Source of the DNA: Bacteroidales bacterium
GTDB taxonomy: Bacteria; Bacteroidota; Bacteroidia; Bacteroidales; GCA-2748055
DNA length: 64,000 nt
Assembly: GCA_029210725.1 (NCBI GenBank)
Contig: JARGFM010000003.1
Coordinates: 62,001 to 126,000, forward strand
Direction of reading: 5' to 3'
Below are positions 51,592 through 60,830 of this stretch, piece after piece. A model generated the notes under the pieces. The model saw only the letters and a program-made list of their open reading frames with translations, was not told the origin of the DNA and ran no database searches. Each line of letters begins with the position of its first letter. Positions within the stretch are counted from its first letter, which is position 1. Both the position numbers and the translations under genes were made by a program.

Positions 51592-52506
51592 TCAGGCCAG
51601 GATATCCCCGGTGATATTGTTGATACTGGTTTCTATGCCTTCAAAAGGTTTCCCGTTACCCTGGTTGTCGTCTTCCACAAAAAAGTGCTTCATTCCGGCT
51701 AGTTCCTTTTCTGCCATGATTCTCTTAAAATCAATTTTGCCTGCTCCAACCGGTGAAATATCATCCTTGATGACATCGAAATATGGCGGAGTTTCCTCAT
51801 ACATATCCTTCAGGTGAAAGAGCTGGAAACGGCCGGGATATTTCTTAAACATCTCCACGGGATCCTGTCCGGCCTTGGTAACCCAGTACAGGTCGATCTC
51901 CATGGTGATCAGGTCAGCATCCATTTCCGTCATGAAAAGGTCATAATAGGGAACAATCCCGTCGATGTTCAGAAACTCAAAATTGTGATTGTGGTAACCA
52001 AACTGGATGCCTGTTTCCTTCATGATCTGTCCCACCTGATTCCAGTCAGCGATCATCCTTTTATAGGATTCAATGTTGCGATCGACTTCCTCTACCCAGG
52101 GCTGAATACAGTATTTCGCATCCAGGGCTGCATGTGCATCGGCCATGATCCTGGCATTGTCCAGGGTGATCCCTGCTGCTTCCACCATGGTATGGCTGCT
52201 CAGGATCTCCATACCCAGGTCGTTGACCATCTTTTTAAATTCTGCGGGTGCATACCCATAGAATTTCCCATCTGTATACCCGGCCAGTTCCAGGTATTTA
52301 TAACCCATGTCGGAGACTTTCTGCAAGGAACCGGGCACATCTTCTGCCACGGCGTCACGAATGCTGTAGAGCTGAAGTCCGACCCCGTAGCTTTTTTTGT
52401 CATCTGCTGCAACCGAGGTGCAACCTAAAGGGCCCAGCGCCATCACTCCCAGGGCGCCGGCTGCCGAGGTTTTTATAAACCCTCTTCTGTTTTGCTTAAC
52501 TTTCAT
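51592..52506 (-). CDS. Tat-exported TIM-barrel sugar isomerase/epimerase-like protein
   Basis: 304 residues from the ATG at 52506 (16 codons into a longer open frame). The leader NRRGFIKTSAAGALGVMALG with a cysteine after GPL suggests Tat export and perhaps lipidation. Xylose-isomerase-like TIM-barrel marks: YGVGLQLYSIRDAV, LGMEILSSHTMV, QFGYHNHNFEF with metal-ligand residues, TMEIDLYWVTKAG and HLKDMYEE. It is a close functional relative of the protein at 1886, though divergent in sequence. It may act on keto-sugars made by exported Gfo/Idh/MocA enzymes. Follows clpB by 66 bases; probably its own promoter, with a weak -7-like TAATTTCG in the gap. Confidence 0.85.
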   Translation of the reverse strand: MKVKQNRRGFIKTSAAGALGVMALGPLGCTSVAADDKKSYGVGLQLYSIRDAVAEDVPGSLQKVSDMGYKYLELAGYTDGKFYGYAPAEFKKMVNDLGMEILSSHTMVEAAGITLDNARIMADAHAALDAKYCIQPWVEEVDRNIESYKRMIADWNQVGQIMKETGIQFGYHNHNFEFLNIDGIVPYYDLFMTEMDADLITMEIDLYWVTKAGQDPVEMFKKYPGRFQLFHLKDMYEETPPYFDVIKDDISPVGAGKIDFKRIMAEKELAGMKHFFVEDDNQGNGKPFEGIETSINNITGDILA

Positions 52507-52572
52507 AATGTTTGGTTTTGAACGTCTCGAAATTACAGATTTTTTGTGCTTCATACAATAGCTCCGGGAACG

Positions 52573-55197
52573 CTATTCTGCATCCGTGATTTCTTCCTGT
52601 TTTTCGCAACGAAACAGAATAGATTTGTTCTCAACATCCACTACCACATGCATCCCCGGGGTGACTTTCCCTTCCAGCATGGCGATGGACAAAGCGTCGA
52701 GGATCTTTTTCTGAATAAGCCGTTTTAGCGGCCTGGCACCGAACTGCATGTCAAATCCCTCACTTATCAGGTATTTCACGCATTGGCCGGTAAGCTCCAT
52801 GGAGATATTCTGCCTGGCAAGCTGCTTTCCCAGATGTCCGATCTGGATCTCCAGGATCCCTTCCATATGATCCCTGGTAAGGGGTTTGAACATCACCAAT
52901 TCATCGATACGGTTCAGAAACTCCGGACGGACACTGCGTTTCAGCAGCTCAAATACCTGGTTTTTGGTTCTTTCAATGATCTGGTCCAGATTGGATTCAT
53001 CCATGTTCTCAAAATTCTCCATGATGAGGTCGGATCCCAGATTGGAGGTCATAATAATAATGGTATTCTTGAAGTTGGCCATCCGGCCTTTGTTGTCCGT
53101 GAGCCTGCCATCTTCAAGCACCTGGAGCAGGATGTTGAAGGTATCCGGATGGGCCTTTTCAATTTCATCCAGCAAAATGACAGAATAGGGTTTTCTTCTG
53201 ACCGCTTCCGTGAGCTGGCCACCTTCTTCATAACCCACGTATCCCGGAGGGGCTCCCACCAGCCTGGAGACAGAGTGCTTTTCCTGGTATTCGCTCATAT
53301 CGATGCGGGTTATTAAGGACTCATCGTTGAACAGGTATTCTGCCAGGGCTCTGGCAAGCTCGGTTTTTCCCACCCCGGTGGTCCCCAGAAAAAGGAAGGA
53401 TCCGACAGGTCTTTTTTCGTCGGAGAGCCCGGCCCTGCTTCTCCGGATCGAGTTGGCAACCGCTTCAATGGCCTCCTCCTGGCCCACCACCCGGTGATGT
53501 AACTCTTCTTCAATCTTTAATAGTTTTTCCCGGTCGTTCTGAAGCATCTTACTTACCGGGATACCTGTCCATTTGGAAACCACAGCAGCAATGTCTTCGG
53601 AAGTAATCTCTTCTCTCACAAGCCGGTTTCCGTTTTCATTGTTTTCATTCAACTGACCGACATACTTCTTCAGGTTCTCTTCCTGCTGGGGCAACTGGCC
53701 GTAGCGGATCTCTGCCACACGGCCCAGGTCGCCTTCCCTTTCGGCTTTTTCAGCCTGATATTTCAAGTCTTCCAGGGCCTGTTTGGTCTTCTGAATCTCC
53801 GAAACCACATTTTTTTCCATCTGCCACTGGGCCGAGAGCTGTTTTTGCTCTTCTTCCAGTTCGGACAGTTGTTTTCCTATTTGTTCCACCCTGGCTTTGT
53901 CCTTTTCACGTTTAAAGGCCTCTCGTTCGATCTCCAGTTGCTGTATTTTCCTGTCGAGGGCATCTATGACTTCGGGTTTCGAATTCATTTCCAGCCGCAG
54001 GTGGGCTGCTGCCTCATCGATCAGGTCGATGGCTTTATCCGGCAGGAAGCGGTCGTTGATGTAGCGGATGGAATACTGTACGGCGCTGATGATGGCCTCA
54101 TCGCGGATCCTGATCTTGTGGTAGTTTTCGTATCTCTCTTTAATACCACGCAAAATGGAGATGGCATCCTCTTCACTGGGCTCATCCACCATCACCCTCT
54201 GGAAGCGCCTTTCCAGGGCCTTGTCTTTTTCGAAGTATTTCTGGTATTCATTGAGTGTAGTGGCTCCGATGGCACGCAGATCACCGCGTGACAGGGCAGG
54301 TTTCAGGATATTGGCCGCGTCCATGGCTCCTTCTCCGCCACCACCGGCACCCACCAGGGTGTGGATCTCGTCAATAAACATAATGATCCGGCCATCCGAG
54401 CCGATGACCTCATTGACCACGGCCTTGAGCCTCTCTTCAAACTCTCCCTTATATTTGGCGCCGGCAATCAGGGCCCCCATATCCAGCGAGTAGATCTCCT
54501 TGCTTAGCAGGTCCTCGGGGACATCTCCGCTGGCGATCCGGAGGGCAATGCCTTCGGCTATGGCTGTTTTACCCACCCCCGGCTCGCCCACCAGAATGGG
54601 ATTATTCTTGGTTCTCCGGGAAAGTATCTGAAGCACGCGCCGGATCTCTTCATCCCGTCCTATTACCGGATCGAGCTTCCCGTTTTCTGCCTGCTTGTTC
54701 AGATGAATGGCATACCGGTCCAGGGCATGGTAGGTTTCTTCGGCTGACTGGCTTTGAGCCCTGGAACCCTTCCGAAATTCCCTGATGGCCGATTTCAGAT
54801 CCTTTTCATTTACTCCTGCATCCTTCAGGATCTCACTGGCCTTATCCCTGGTCTGAAGGATCCCCAGCAATAAATGCTCCAGGGTTACATATTCGTCGTC
54901 GAAATCTTTCCGGGCCGAAAGAGCATGATTTAAGGCTTTTCCGGCACCTTCAGAAAGATATTGCTGCCCTCCGCTCACGTGAGGATAGCCTCTCAGGAGC
55001 TCGTCCAGGGCAAGGCTGAAGCTGTTCAGGTCGGCCGACAACTTTTGAAACAGATGAGGAATCACACTCTCATCCACCAGCAGGACCCCTTTGAGCAGGT
55101 GTCCGCATTCAATCGATTGGTTCTCATTTTCCAATGCCAGCTGCTGTGCTCTTTGCACGGCTTCCTGGGCTTTGATGGTATATTTATTCAGGTCCAT
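52573..55197 (-). CDS. clpB: ATP-dependent disaggregase ClpB
   Basis: 874-residue cytosolic hexameric chaperone that, with DnaK, rescues aggregated proteins after heat stress. Clp N-domain about 1-145; first AAA+ module with Walker [10 protein letters not shown] and Walker [15 protein letters not shown]; coiled-coil middle domain about 400-530 (rich in [20 protein letters not shown]); second AAA+ with [25 protein letters not shown] and [17 protein letters not shown]-type pore segment; C-terminal D2-small domain. No ClpP-binding IGF loop is evident, consistent with ClpB not ClpA/C. AGAGGA precedes the start as ribosome site. No HrcA-type CIRCE repeat was seen upstream. Confidence 0.97.
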   Translation of the reverse strand: MDLNKYTIKAQEAVQRAQQLALENENQSIECGHLLKGVLLVDESVIPHLFQKLSADLNSFSLALDELLRGYPHVSGGQQYLSEGAGKALNHALSARKDFDDEYVTLEHLLLGILQTRDKASEILKDAGVNEKDLKSAIREFRKGSRAQSQSAEETYHALDRYAIHLNKQAENGKLDPVIGRDEEIRRVLQILSRRTKNNPILVGEPGVGKTAIAEGIALRIASGDVPEDLLSKEIYSLDMGALIAGAKYKGEFEERLKAVVNEVIGSDGRIIMFIDEIHTLVGAGGGGEGAMDAANILKPALSRGDLRAIGATTLNEYQKYFEKDKALERRFQRVMVDEPSEEDAISILRGIKERYENYHKIRIRDEAIISAVQYSIRYINDRFLPDKAIDLIDEAAAHLRLEMNSKPEVIDALDRKIQQLEIEREAFKREKDKARVEQIGKQLSELEEEQKQLSAQWQMEKNVVSEIQKTKQALEDLKYQAEKAEREGDLGRVAEIRYGQLPQQEENLKKYVGQLNENNENGNRLVREEITSEDIAAVVSKWTGIPVSKMLQNDREKLLKIEEELHHRVVGQEEAIEAVANSIRRSRAGLSDEKRPVGSFLFLGTTGVGKTELARALAEYLFNDESLITRIDMSEYQEKHSVSRLVGAPPGYVGYEEGGQLTEAVRRKPYSVILLDEIEKAHPDTFNILLQVLEDGRLTDNKGRMANFKNTIIIMTSNLGSDLIMENFENMDESNLDQIIERTKNQVFELLKRSVRPEFLNRIDELVMFKPLTRDHMEGILEIQIGHLGKQLARQNISMELTGQCVKYLISEGFDMQFGARPLKRLIQKKILDALSIAMLEGKVTPGMHVVVDVENKSILFRCEKQEEITDAE

Positions 55198-55345
55198 TTG
55201 TTAATCCTCTTTTTCAGATTTACTAATCTGCCTTTGATCAAAATCTGCGCCATACGGAAGACAGGCATATGCTAATGCCATAACGGCATGACTTTCATCT
55301 GTTTAGATGTCAAAATGGCAGGGTGTTTCCTGTGAAGAAGAGTGA

Positions 55346-56851
55346 TTAATACAGGTAGCGGTGGCAATCGGCGCAGGCCATCTCTTTCCAGGCTTCATCA
55401 ATGTCCACAGGATGCAGGAACTCCAGTGGTTGATCCACAGAGGAGGTCTGGAAGTTTTCCGCATTACCCTGTGCCAGGATCGTATGGCACAGATTGCAGT
55501 CTCTGGATATAAGCTGACCATCCTCACTTTCATGATTTCCATTATGACATCGAAAACATCCGTTGTATTCGCTATGGCCGATATGGTTCGGGTAGGCGTT
55601 CCAGTTGGCTTTCATCTCCGGGAAGATATTCTTGTTATACCCTGCCAGTAAACCTTCTGTGGCCCTTTCGATCAGTTGCGGGTTTTCAGCAGCTATCCCC
55701 GGGTAGCTGGTGTTATAAAAATCGCTTACATACTCCCTGATAAACATGCTGCCCGAATCCCGATCGGTAAACGTATGGTTAAACACCTGCATGGCCATGG
55801 ACTTTACTTCGGGTAATTCCACCGGAATGGTTCCGGCAGCAATCAGATCGTCTGTAAACTTCTGTGGAGGCAGAAACTGGTGAGAAGGACGGTTGTGGCA
55901 ATCCAGGCAATCCATCTCTCTCATTTCCAGGGTATCCATTGCCTCCTGGTCCAGAGTCTCATAGATGTCCTGGTAGACAATGGTATCGCCCGTGGCCCGG
56001 TTCACATACCTTACCCAGGGCAGGGACTCCCTTTTTCCCGACGCTGCTATATATTCCACTTTTACATCGGAGTTGATGTGCCAGTGGACACCCTCCATCA
56101 GTCCGTGTGCACTATGCTCAGATCCGATTTTCATTTTAAGCGTGATATTCCATTCTGTATTGGCAGAATCGGCCAGATAGTTTTTTTCATTTCGCAGATT
56201 GTGGGCGTAGAATTTTTCGGGCCAATGGCACTCCTCACAGGTTTCACGGGCCGGCCTCAGGCTGTGAATCGGGGTTTCAATGGGGGTGGGGTACTTGTTA
56301 AATACAACCGAGTAGACCTGGTACAAACCCGAGAGTTTGCTTCTCACATACCATTGTGCACCTTCCCCCACATGACACTCCACGCAGGTGACCCTGGAAT
56401 GTGCCGATTTCTGGTAAGCAGTGTACTCCGGCTCCATAACGCTGTGACAGAGCGTGCCGCAGAATTTATTGGATTCGGTATAATGAAAGGCTTTATAACT
56501 GCCGATCCCGGTTAACAGCAGGAAGAGGATGCTTACCAGAATAAACAGCCCGACCGCATTCCAGTGACTCTGATTGCTGAGATCGAGGATTATTTTTGAT
56601 ACGACACTTCCTTCTCCCTCCCTCTTGATCCGTCTGGCTCTCCTGGACATCCCGATGGGAATCAGAATTAGTCCTATAATCAGAAAGACGGGTAGAATGA
56701 TGTATATAAAAATGCCCACGTAGGATCCCGACTCCTTATTTTCGAAGAAGGTCATGGCAATCATAAAAAAAACAATGATCAGGGCACTTACACTGGAAAG
56801 AATGGTTCCGGCCAGGGAGACCGGATTATAATAGGTTCTGGGTAATTTCAT
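55346..56851 (-). CDS. NapC/NirT-type multihaem cytochrome c (seven haem sites)
   Basis: 501 residues, three membrane helices near 18-36, 45-67 and 100-117, then a periplasmic haem domain. Haem sites: an unusual CX3CH (CGTLCH, 131-136, followed by Met as in NapC-type proteins), CVECH (156-160), CEECH (205-209), CLDCH, CFRCH, CNLCH and CADCH, giving seven. NapC/NrfH proteins take electrons from quinol and pass them to periplasmic reductases; two extra helices and the long C-terminal half with three clustered haems go beyond the four-haem type. No terminal reductase is adjacent, so the partner is unknown. Confidence 0.87.
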   Translation of the reverse strand: MKLPRTYYNPVSLAGTILSSVSALIIVFFMIAMTFFENKESGSYVGIFIYIILPVFLIIGLILIPIGMSRRARRIKREGEGSVVSKIILDLSNQSHWNAVGLFILVSILFLLLTGIGSYKAFHYTESNKFCGTLCHSVMEPEYTAYQKSAHSRVTCVECHVGEGAQWYVRSKLSGLYQVYSVVFNKYPTPIETPIHSLRPARETCEECHWPEKFYAHNLRNEKNYLADSANTEWNITLKMKIGSEHSAHGLMEGVHWHINSDVKVEYIAASGKRESLPWVRYVNRATGDTIVYQDIYETLDQEAMDTLEMREMDCLDCHNRPSHQFLPPQKFTDDLIAAGTIPVELPEVKSMAMQVFNHTFTDRDSGSMFIREYVSDFYNTSYPGIAAENPQLIERATEGLLAGYNKNIFPEMKANWNAYPNHIGHSEYNGCFRCHNGNHESEDGQLISRDCNLCHTILAQGNAENFQTSSVDQPLEFLHPVDIDEAWKEMACADCHRYLY

Positions 56852-57073
56852 GGGAAGTTCTTTATATTAATAAGTTAATAAGACTTTGCACTCCTTCATT
56901 GGCTAAGTTACATCTATTCACTAATTTAGCAAATAGCAATTCCATATTTATATTTAAACAGAATAAAGGAGATTATAGGTCTGTGGGTTGCAGTAAAAAA
57001 AACATTTGTATATTCAGGCAAAAGGAGGGGCGTGAAGTGTTCCCCTTTTAACCCAAAAAAAGAAACTGGAATT

Positions 57074-58564
57074 ATGAAAAGCTTAAGGACCCAATTTGCC
57101 TGGATCACTCTGATCCTGGTTGTATACGGATGTAACAGCGAACCCGGTCTGGGCATCTTTGAAGGGAACGGTGATATTGGAAATGTGGGATATGAAGGAT
57201 CTGTGGTTTTTGACCCTGTCGACAGCAGCTATATGGTTTCGGGGAGCGGTACCAACATGTGGTTCGAGAAGGATGAACTGCATTATGTATGGAAAAAAGT
57301 AACGGGCAACGTCTCCCTGGCTGCAGATATCGAGTGGGCGGGAGAGGGTGTCGACCCTCATAGAAAAGCCTGCCTGATTATCCGTCAGAATCTGGATACC
57401 TCCTCGGTATATGCGGATGTGGCCGTTCATGGAGACGGACTTACCTCCATCCAGTACAGGGGAGCGCCCGGGGATATCACCCGGGAGGTCCGGGCCAATA
57501 TCAGCTACCCCCGGAGGGTGCGAATAGAGAAGACGGGCGACTATATAGCCATGTCGGTGGCAAGCGGTGACGGAGCCCTTGAATTCTCCGGGGGAAGCTT
57601 TAAGCTCCGGTTTTCAGAACCTTTTTATATCGGTCTTGGAGTCTGTGCGCATAACAACGATCAACTGGAAACAGCTGTGTTCTCCAAGGTCCGCCTGGAG
57701 TCTGTCACCGAGAAACCAGATTCGCTGAAGACTCTTGAAAGCACGCTGGAAACCATCTCGATAGAATCTTTCGACAGAAGGGTCGTATACCATACCGATA
57801 GCCATATAGAGGCTCCAAACTGGACCCCCGATGGCCAGACCCTGATCTTCAACAGCAAGGGTCTGCTTTACCGGATTCCTGTGGAGGGCGGCACCCCTGA
57901 GCAGATCCCTGCCGGTTTTGCACAAAGGATCAATAACGATCACGGGATCTCGCCGGATGGCACAGAGCTGGTCATCAGCGACGGGACTGAAACGGGTCGT
58001 TCTTTGATCTATACTCTTCCGGTTGAAGGTGGTGATCCGAAGAGGGTGACAGCCCTTGGCCCGTCGTACTGGCACGGCTGGTCGCCCGATGGCGAAACCC
58101 TGACCTATTGTGCCGAGCGGAATGGGAATTACGACGTGTACACCATTCCGGTTACAGGGGGCAGGGAGAAGCGTTTAACCACTGCGGATGGACTGGACGA
58201 CGGACCCGAGTATTCGCCGGACGGGAAGTACATCTATTTTAATTCCGTGCGCACAGGGACCATGCAGATCTGGAGGATGAAACCCGATGGCAGTGAACAG
58301 GAGCAGATTACCTCGGATAAGTACAACGACTGGTTCGCGCATCCCTCTCCGGATGGAAAGTGGATCGTTTATGTCACCTTCGGAACCGATGTACCCGCCG
58401 GCTCCCATCCGCCCAACAAGGATGTAATGCTGCGCATCATGAACCTGGAGACCAGGGAGGTCCGGGTCATGGCGGAGCTGTTCGGCGGACAGGGAACCAT
58501 CAACGTGCCCTCGTGGTCGCCCGACAGTAAGCAGGTGGCATTTGTAAGTTATCGTTTGAATTAG
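57074..58564 (+). CDS. TolB-like beta-propeller lipoprotein with an N-terminal lectin-like domain
   Basis: 496 residues from the ATG at 57074; the longer frame adds 14 residues without pattern. Lipoprotein signal [11 protein letters not shown]. Residues about 30-205 are a concanavalin-like (DUF1349-type) domain ([40 protein letters not shown]). Residues about 235-496 hold six or so PD40 propeller repeats: [71 protein letters not shown] and [14 protein letters not shown]. No catalytic domain is attached, unlike prolyl oligopeptidases. Likely a periplasmic sugar-binding or scaffold protein. An aldo/keto reductase gene follows after 5 bases. Confidence 0.82.
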   Translation: MKSLRTQFAWITLILVVYGCNSEPGLGIFEGNGDIGNVGYEGSVVFDPVDSSYMVSGSGTNMWFEKDELHYVWKKVTGNVSLAADIEWAGEGVDPHRKACLIIRQNLDTSSVYADVAVHGDGLTSIQYRGAPGDITREVRANISYPRRVRIEKTGDYIAMSVASGDGALEFSGGSFKLRFSEPFYIGLGVCAHNNDQLETAVFSKVRLESVTEKPDSLKTLESTLETISIESFDRRVVYHTDSHIEAPNWTPDGQTLIFNSKGLLYRIPVEGGTPEQIPAGFAQRINNDHGISPDGTELVISDGTETGRSLIYTLPVEGGDPKRVTALGPSYWHGWSPDGETLTYCAERNGNYDVYTIPVTGGREKRLTTADGLDDGPEYSPDGKYIYFNSVRTGTMQIWRMKPDGSEQEQITSDKYNDWFAHPSPDGKWIVYVTFGTDVPAGSHPPNKDVMLRIMNLETREVRVMAELFGGQGTINVPSWSPDSKQVAFVSYRLN

Positions 58565-58569
58565 AGTCT

Positions 58570-59724
58570 ATGAGGGTAAGCGCCTTTGGAAATACCGGTT
58601 TGCAGGTCTCCACCCTGGGCTTTGGATGCATGCGCCTTCCGGTTATCGACCAGGATAATTCCCGGATTGATGAAGAGCAAGCCATGGAGATGATCCATTG
58701 TGCCATTGACCGGGGGGTCAACTATTTTGATACAGCCTATCCCTATCATGCCTTCGATTTCTCCAAAGGGGGGGCCAGTGAACCTTTCCTGGCCAAAGCC
58801 CTGGGAAACGGGTACCGCGAGAAGGTATATGTAGCCACGAAGCTTCCATCCTGGCTGGTTCAGACCAGGGAGGATATGGACCGTTACCTGGATGAACAAC
58901 TGGAGAGGCTGGAGACGGCTTACATCGATTTTTATCTCTTGCACGGGCTGGATGAGAGCTACTGGAGGAAGCTGCTTTCCCTGGGGGTCCTGGAGTTCCT
59001 GAACAGTGCCCTGGAGGCCGGTAAGATACGTTACGCCGGATTCTCCTATCACGATGAAGCTGGTCTGTTTAAGGAGATTGTGGACGCCTACGACTGGACC
59101 TTCTGCCAGATCCAGTATAACTACATGGATGAGGAGTACCAGGCAGGGGCCGAGGGTTTGAAATATGCTGCGGAACGGGGCCTGGCGGTGGTTGTTATGG
59201 AACCCCTCCGGGGAGGGACCCTGGTAAGCGGACTTCCGATCGCAGCCAGGAAGGAATTTGAAAAGGCCGCTCCGGGACGAAGCCCGGTGGAGTGGGCCCT
59301 GCACTGGTTATGGAAGCAGCCCGAAGTAAGCGTGGTACTGAGTGGAATGTCGCATCTGGATCAGCTGAAAGAAAATCTGCAGCTCTCCGACGAATTTACA
59401 CAGAAAGAATGGACCTCCCGGGATGATGAGGCCCTCCAACGGGCCGTCGGCCTGATCAGAGGCCTCAAACGGGTCGACTGTACGGCCTGTTCTTACTGCA
59501 TGCCCTGTCCCGAAGGGGTCAATATCCCCCGGAACTTCGCCCTGTACAATGATTTTCATATGTTGCATGATCCGGCGGCCAGACTCCGGTACACCCGACT
59601 GTTGAGTGATACGGCAAAAGCCTCCAACTGTATTCAGTGCGGTCTTTGTGAACCACAGTGTCCGCAGGGAATTCCCATTCGTGCCGAGCTGGAGCATGTG
59701 GCTGAGCTCTTCGGCAGCGAGTAG
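58570..59724 (+). CDS. Aldo/keto reductase with C-terminal ferredoxin-type 4Fe-4S clusters
   Basis: 384 residues, cytosolic. The AKR barrel spans about 1-290 with NTGLQVSTLGFGCMRLP, VNYFDTAYPYHAFD (catalytic Tyr), VATKLPSW (Lys) and DFYLLHGLD (His). The C-terminal 90 residues carry two Cys groups, CTACSYCMPCP and CIQCGLCEPQCPQ, as in bacterial ferredoxin-like AKRs, likely two 4Fe-4S clusters. The substrate is unknown; such enzymes may couple sugar or carbonyl reduction to ferredoxin. It follows the TolB-like lipoprotein by 5 bases, so probably shares its transcript, and converges with asnA. Confidence 0.9.
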   Translation: MRVSAFGNTGLQVSTLGFGCMRLPVIDQDNSRIDEEQAMEMIHCAIDRGVNYFDTAYPYHAFDFSKGGASEPFLAKALGNGYREKVYVATKLPSWLVQTREDMDRYLDEQLERLETAYIDFYLLHGLDESYWRKLLSLGVLEFLNSALEAGKIRYAGFSYHDEAGLFKEIVDAYDWTFCQIQYNYMDEEYQAGAEGLKYAAERGLAVVVMEPLRGGTLVSGLPIAARKEFEKAAPGRSPVEWALHWLWKQPEVSVVLSGMSHLDQLKENLQLSDEFTQKEWTSRDDEALQRAVGLIRGLKRVDCTACSYCMPCPEGVNIPRNFALYNDFHMLHDPAARLRYTRLLSDTAKASNCIQCGLCEPQCPQGIPIRAELEHVAELFGSE

Positions 59725-59729
59725 GGATT

Positions 59730-60764
59730 TTACATAAGGATGATGCCGGATTTGCGGCAGTGGTCATGCATCTGTCCCGGCCAGAGGCTGGCCTGAACCT
59801 CTCCGATATGCGCTTTCCGTAGAAAATACATACAGAGCCTCGATTGGCCGATTCCACCACCTATCGATTCCGGGAATTCTCCTGCCAGCAGTCTCTTGTG
59901 GAATAACAGGTCTTTGCGTTCCGACTTCCCCTGGATATCCAGTTGCCGGATCAGGGCTGCTTTGTCGACCCGGATTCCCATGGAGGAAAGCTCGAAGGCA
60001 TTTTCCAGGATGGGGTTCCAGACCACAATATCCCCGTTCAGTCCCCGGTAAGCGTTTTCTGTGGGAGTGGACCAGTCGTCGTAATCGGGCGCCCGTCCGT
60101 CGTGGGGTTCTCCGTTGGCCAGCTCGGCTCCGATCCCGATGATAAAGACAGCCCCGTACTCTTTGGCAATTTCAAATTCGCGTTCCTTCGGATTCCGGTC
60201 AGGATAACGCTCCAGTAACTCTTCGGCGTGGATGAAATGGATGGCGTCGGGCAGAAGGGGCACTATTTCAGGATGGTTTTCATATACAATAAATTCGGTA
60301 CGTTTTATGACCGAATAAATCTGATTCACAACGGCCTTCAGGTGTGCAATATTCCGCTTTTCCGCTGAGATGATCTTTTCCCAGTCCCACTGGTCCACAT
60401 AGATGGAGTGTATATTGTCCAGCTCTTCATCGGGACGCAGGGCATTCATATCCGTATAGAGACCATAGTTGTTGGCGATCTCGTAATCGGCAAGCATCAT
60501 CCGCTTCCATTTGGCCAGCGAGTGGACGATTTCAGCAGTGATTCCGTCCATATCCTTCACTTCGAAAGATACCGGTCGCTCGGTACCATTCAGGTCATCA
60601 TTGATTCCTGTTCCTCTCTGGACAAAGAGGGGTGCGGTGACCCTTCTCAGTTTCAGTTCCGCTGCCAGGTTCAGCTCAAAGAAATCCTTCACCATTTTTA
60701 TGGCGCGCTCGGTTTCCTTCAGAGTGAGAACGGAACGGTAATTACGGGGTATGTAAAGTTTCAT
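59730..60764 (-). CDS. asnA: Aspartate-ammonia ligase
   Basis: ATP-dependent, ammonia-using asparagine synthetase, 344 residues, related to class II aminoacyl-tRNA synthetases. Motifs: VTAPLFVQRGTGINDDLNG (substrate loop), VEFVHSLAKWKR-type EIVHSLAKWKRMML, DQWDWEKII, ELSSMGIRVD and the nucleotide-binding end GEFPESIGGGIGQSRLCMY. Cytosolic, dimer. It is single-gene; five bases separate its stop from that of the aldo/keto reductase. A 7-bp inverted repeat lies directly before its start (60776-60796) and could be an operator or a hairpin in the leader. Confidence 0.95.
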   Translation of the reverse strand: MKLYIPRNYRSVLTLKETERAIKMVKDFFELNLAAELKLRRVTAPLFVQRGTGINDDLNGTERPVSFEVKDMDGITAEIVHSLAKWKRMMLADYEIANNYGLYTDMNALRPDEELDNIHSIYVDQWDWEKIISAEKRNIAHLKAVVNQIYSVIKRTEFIVYENHPEIVPLLPDAIHFIHAEELLERYPDRNPKEREFEIAKEYGAVFIIGIGAELANGEPHDGRAPDYDDWSTPTENAYRGLNGDIVVWNPILENAFELSSMGIRVDKAALIRQLDIQGKSERKDLLFHKRLLAGEFPESIGGGIGQSRLCMYFLRKAHIGEVQASLWPGQMHDHCRKSGIILM

Positions 60765-60775
60765 AGAGCCTGCGA

Positions 60776-60796
60776 TTTGACGTGTTGAGCGTCAAA
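60776..60796. repeat. Inverted repeat in the asnA leader
   Basis: TTTGACG (60776-60782) and CGTCAAA (60790-60796) are perfect 7-bp arms around a 7-nt spacer, 12 bases before the asnA ATG. Could be a regulator-binding dyad or an mRNA hairpin near the ribosome site; no regulator gene is nearby. Confidence 0.55.
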
Positions 60797-60830
60797 TAAA
60801 GGACTTATAAACCATATTTCCAAAAGGATC

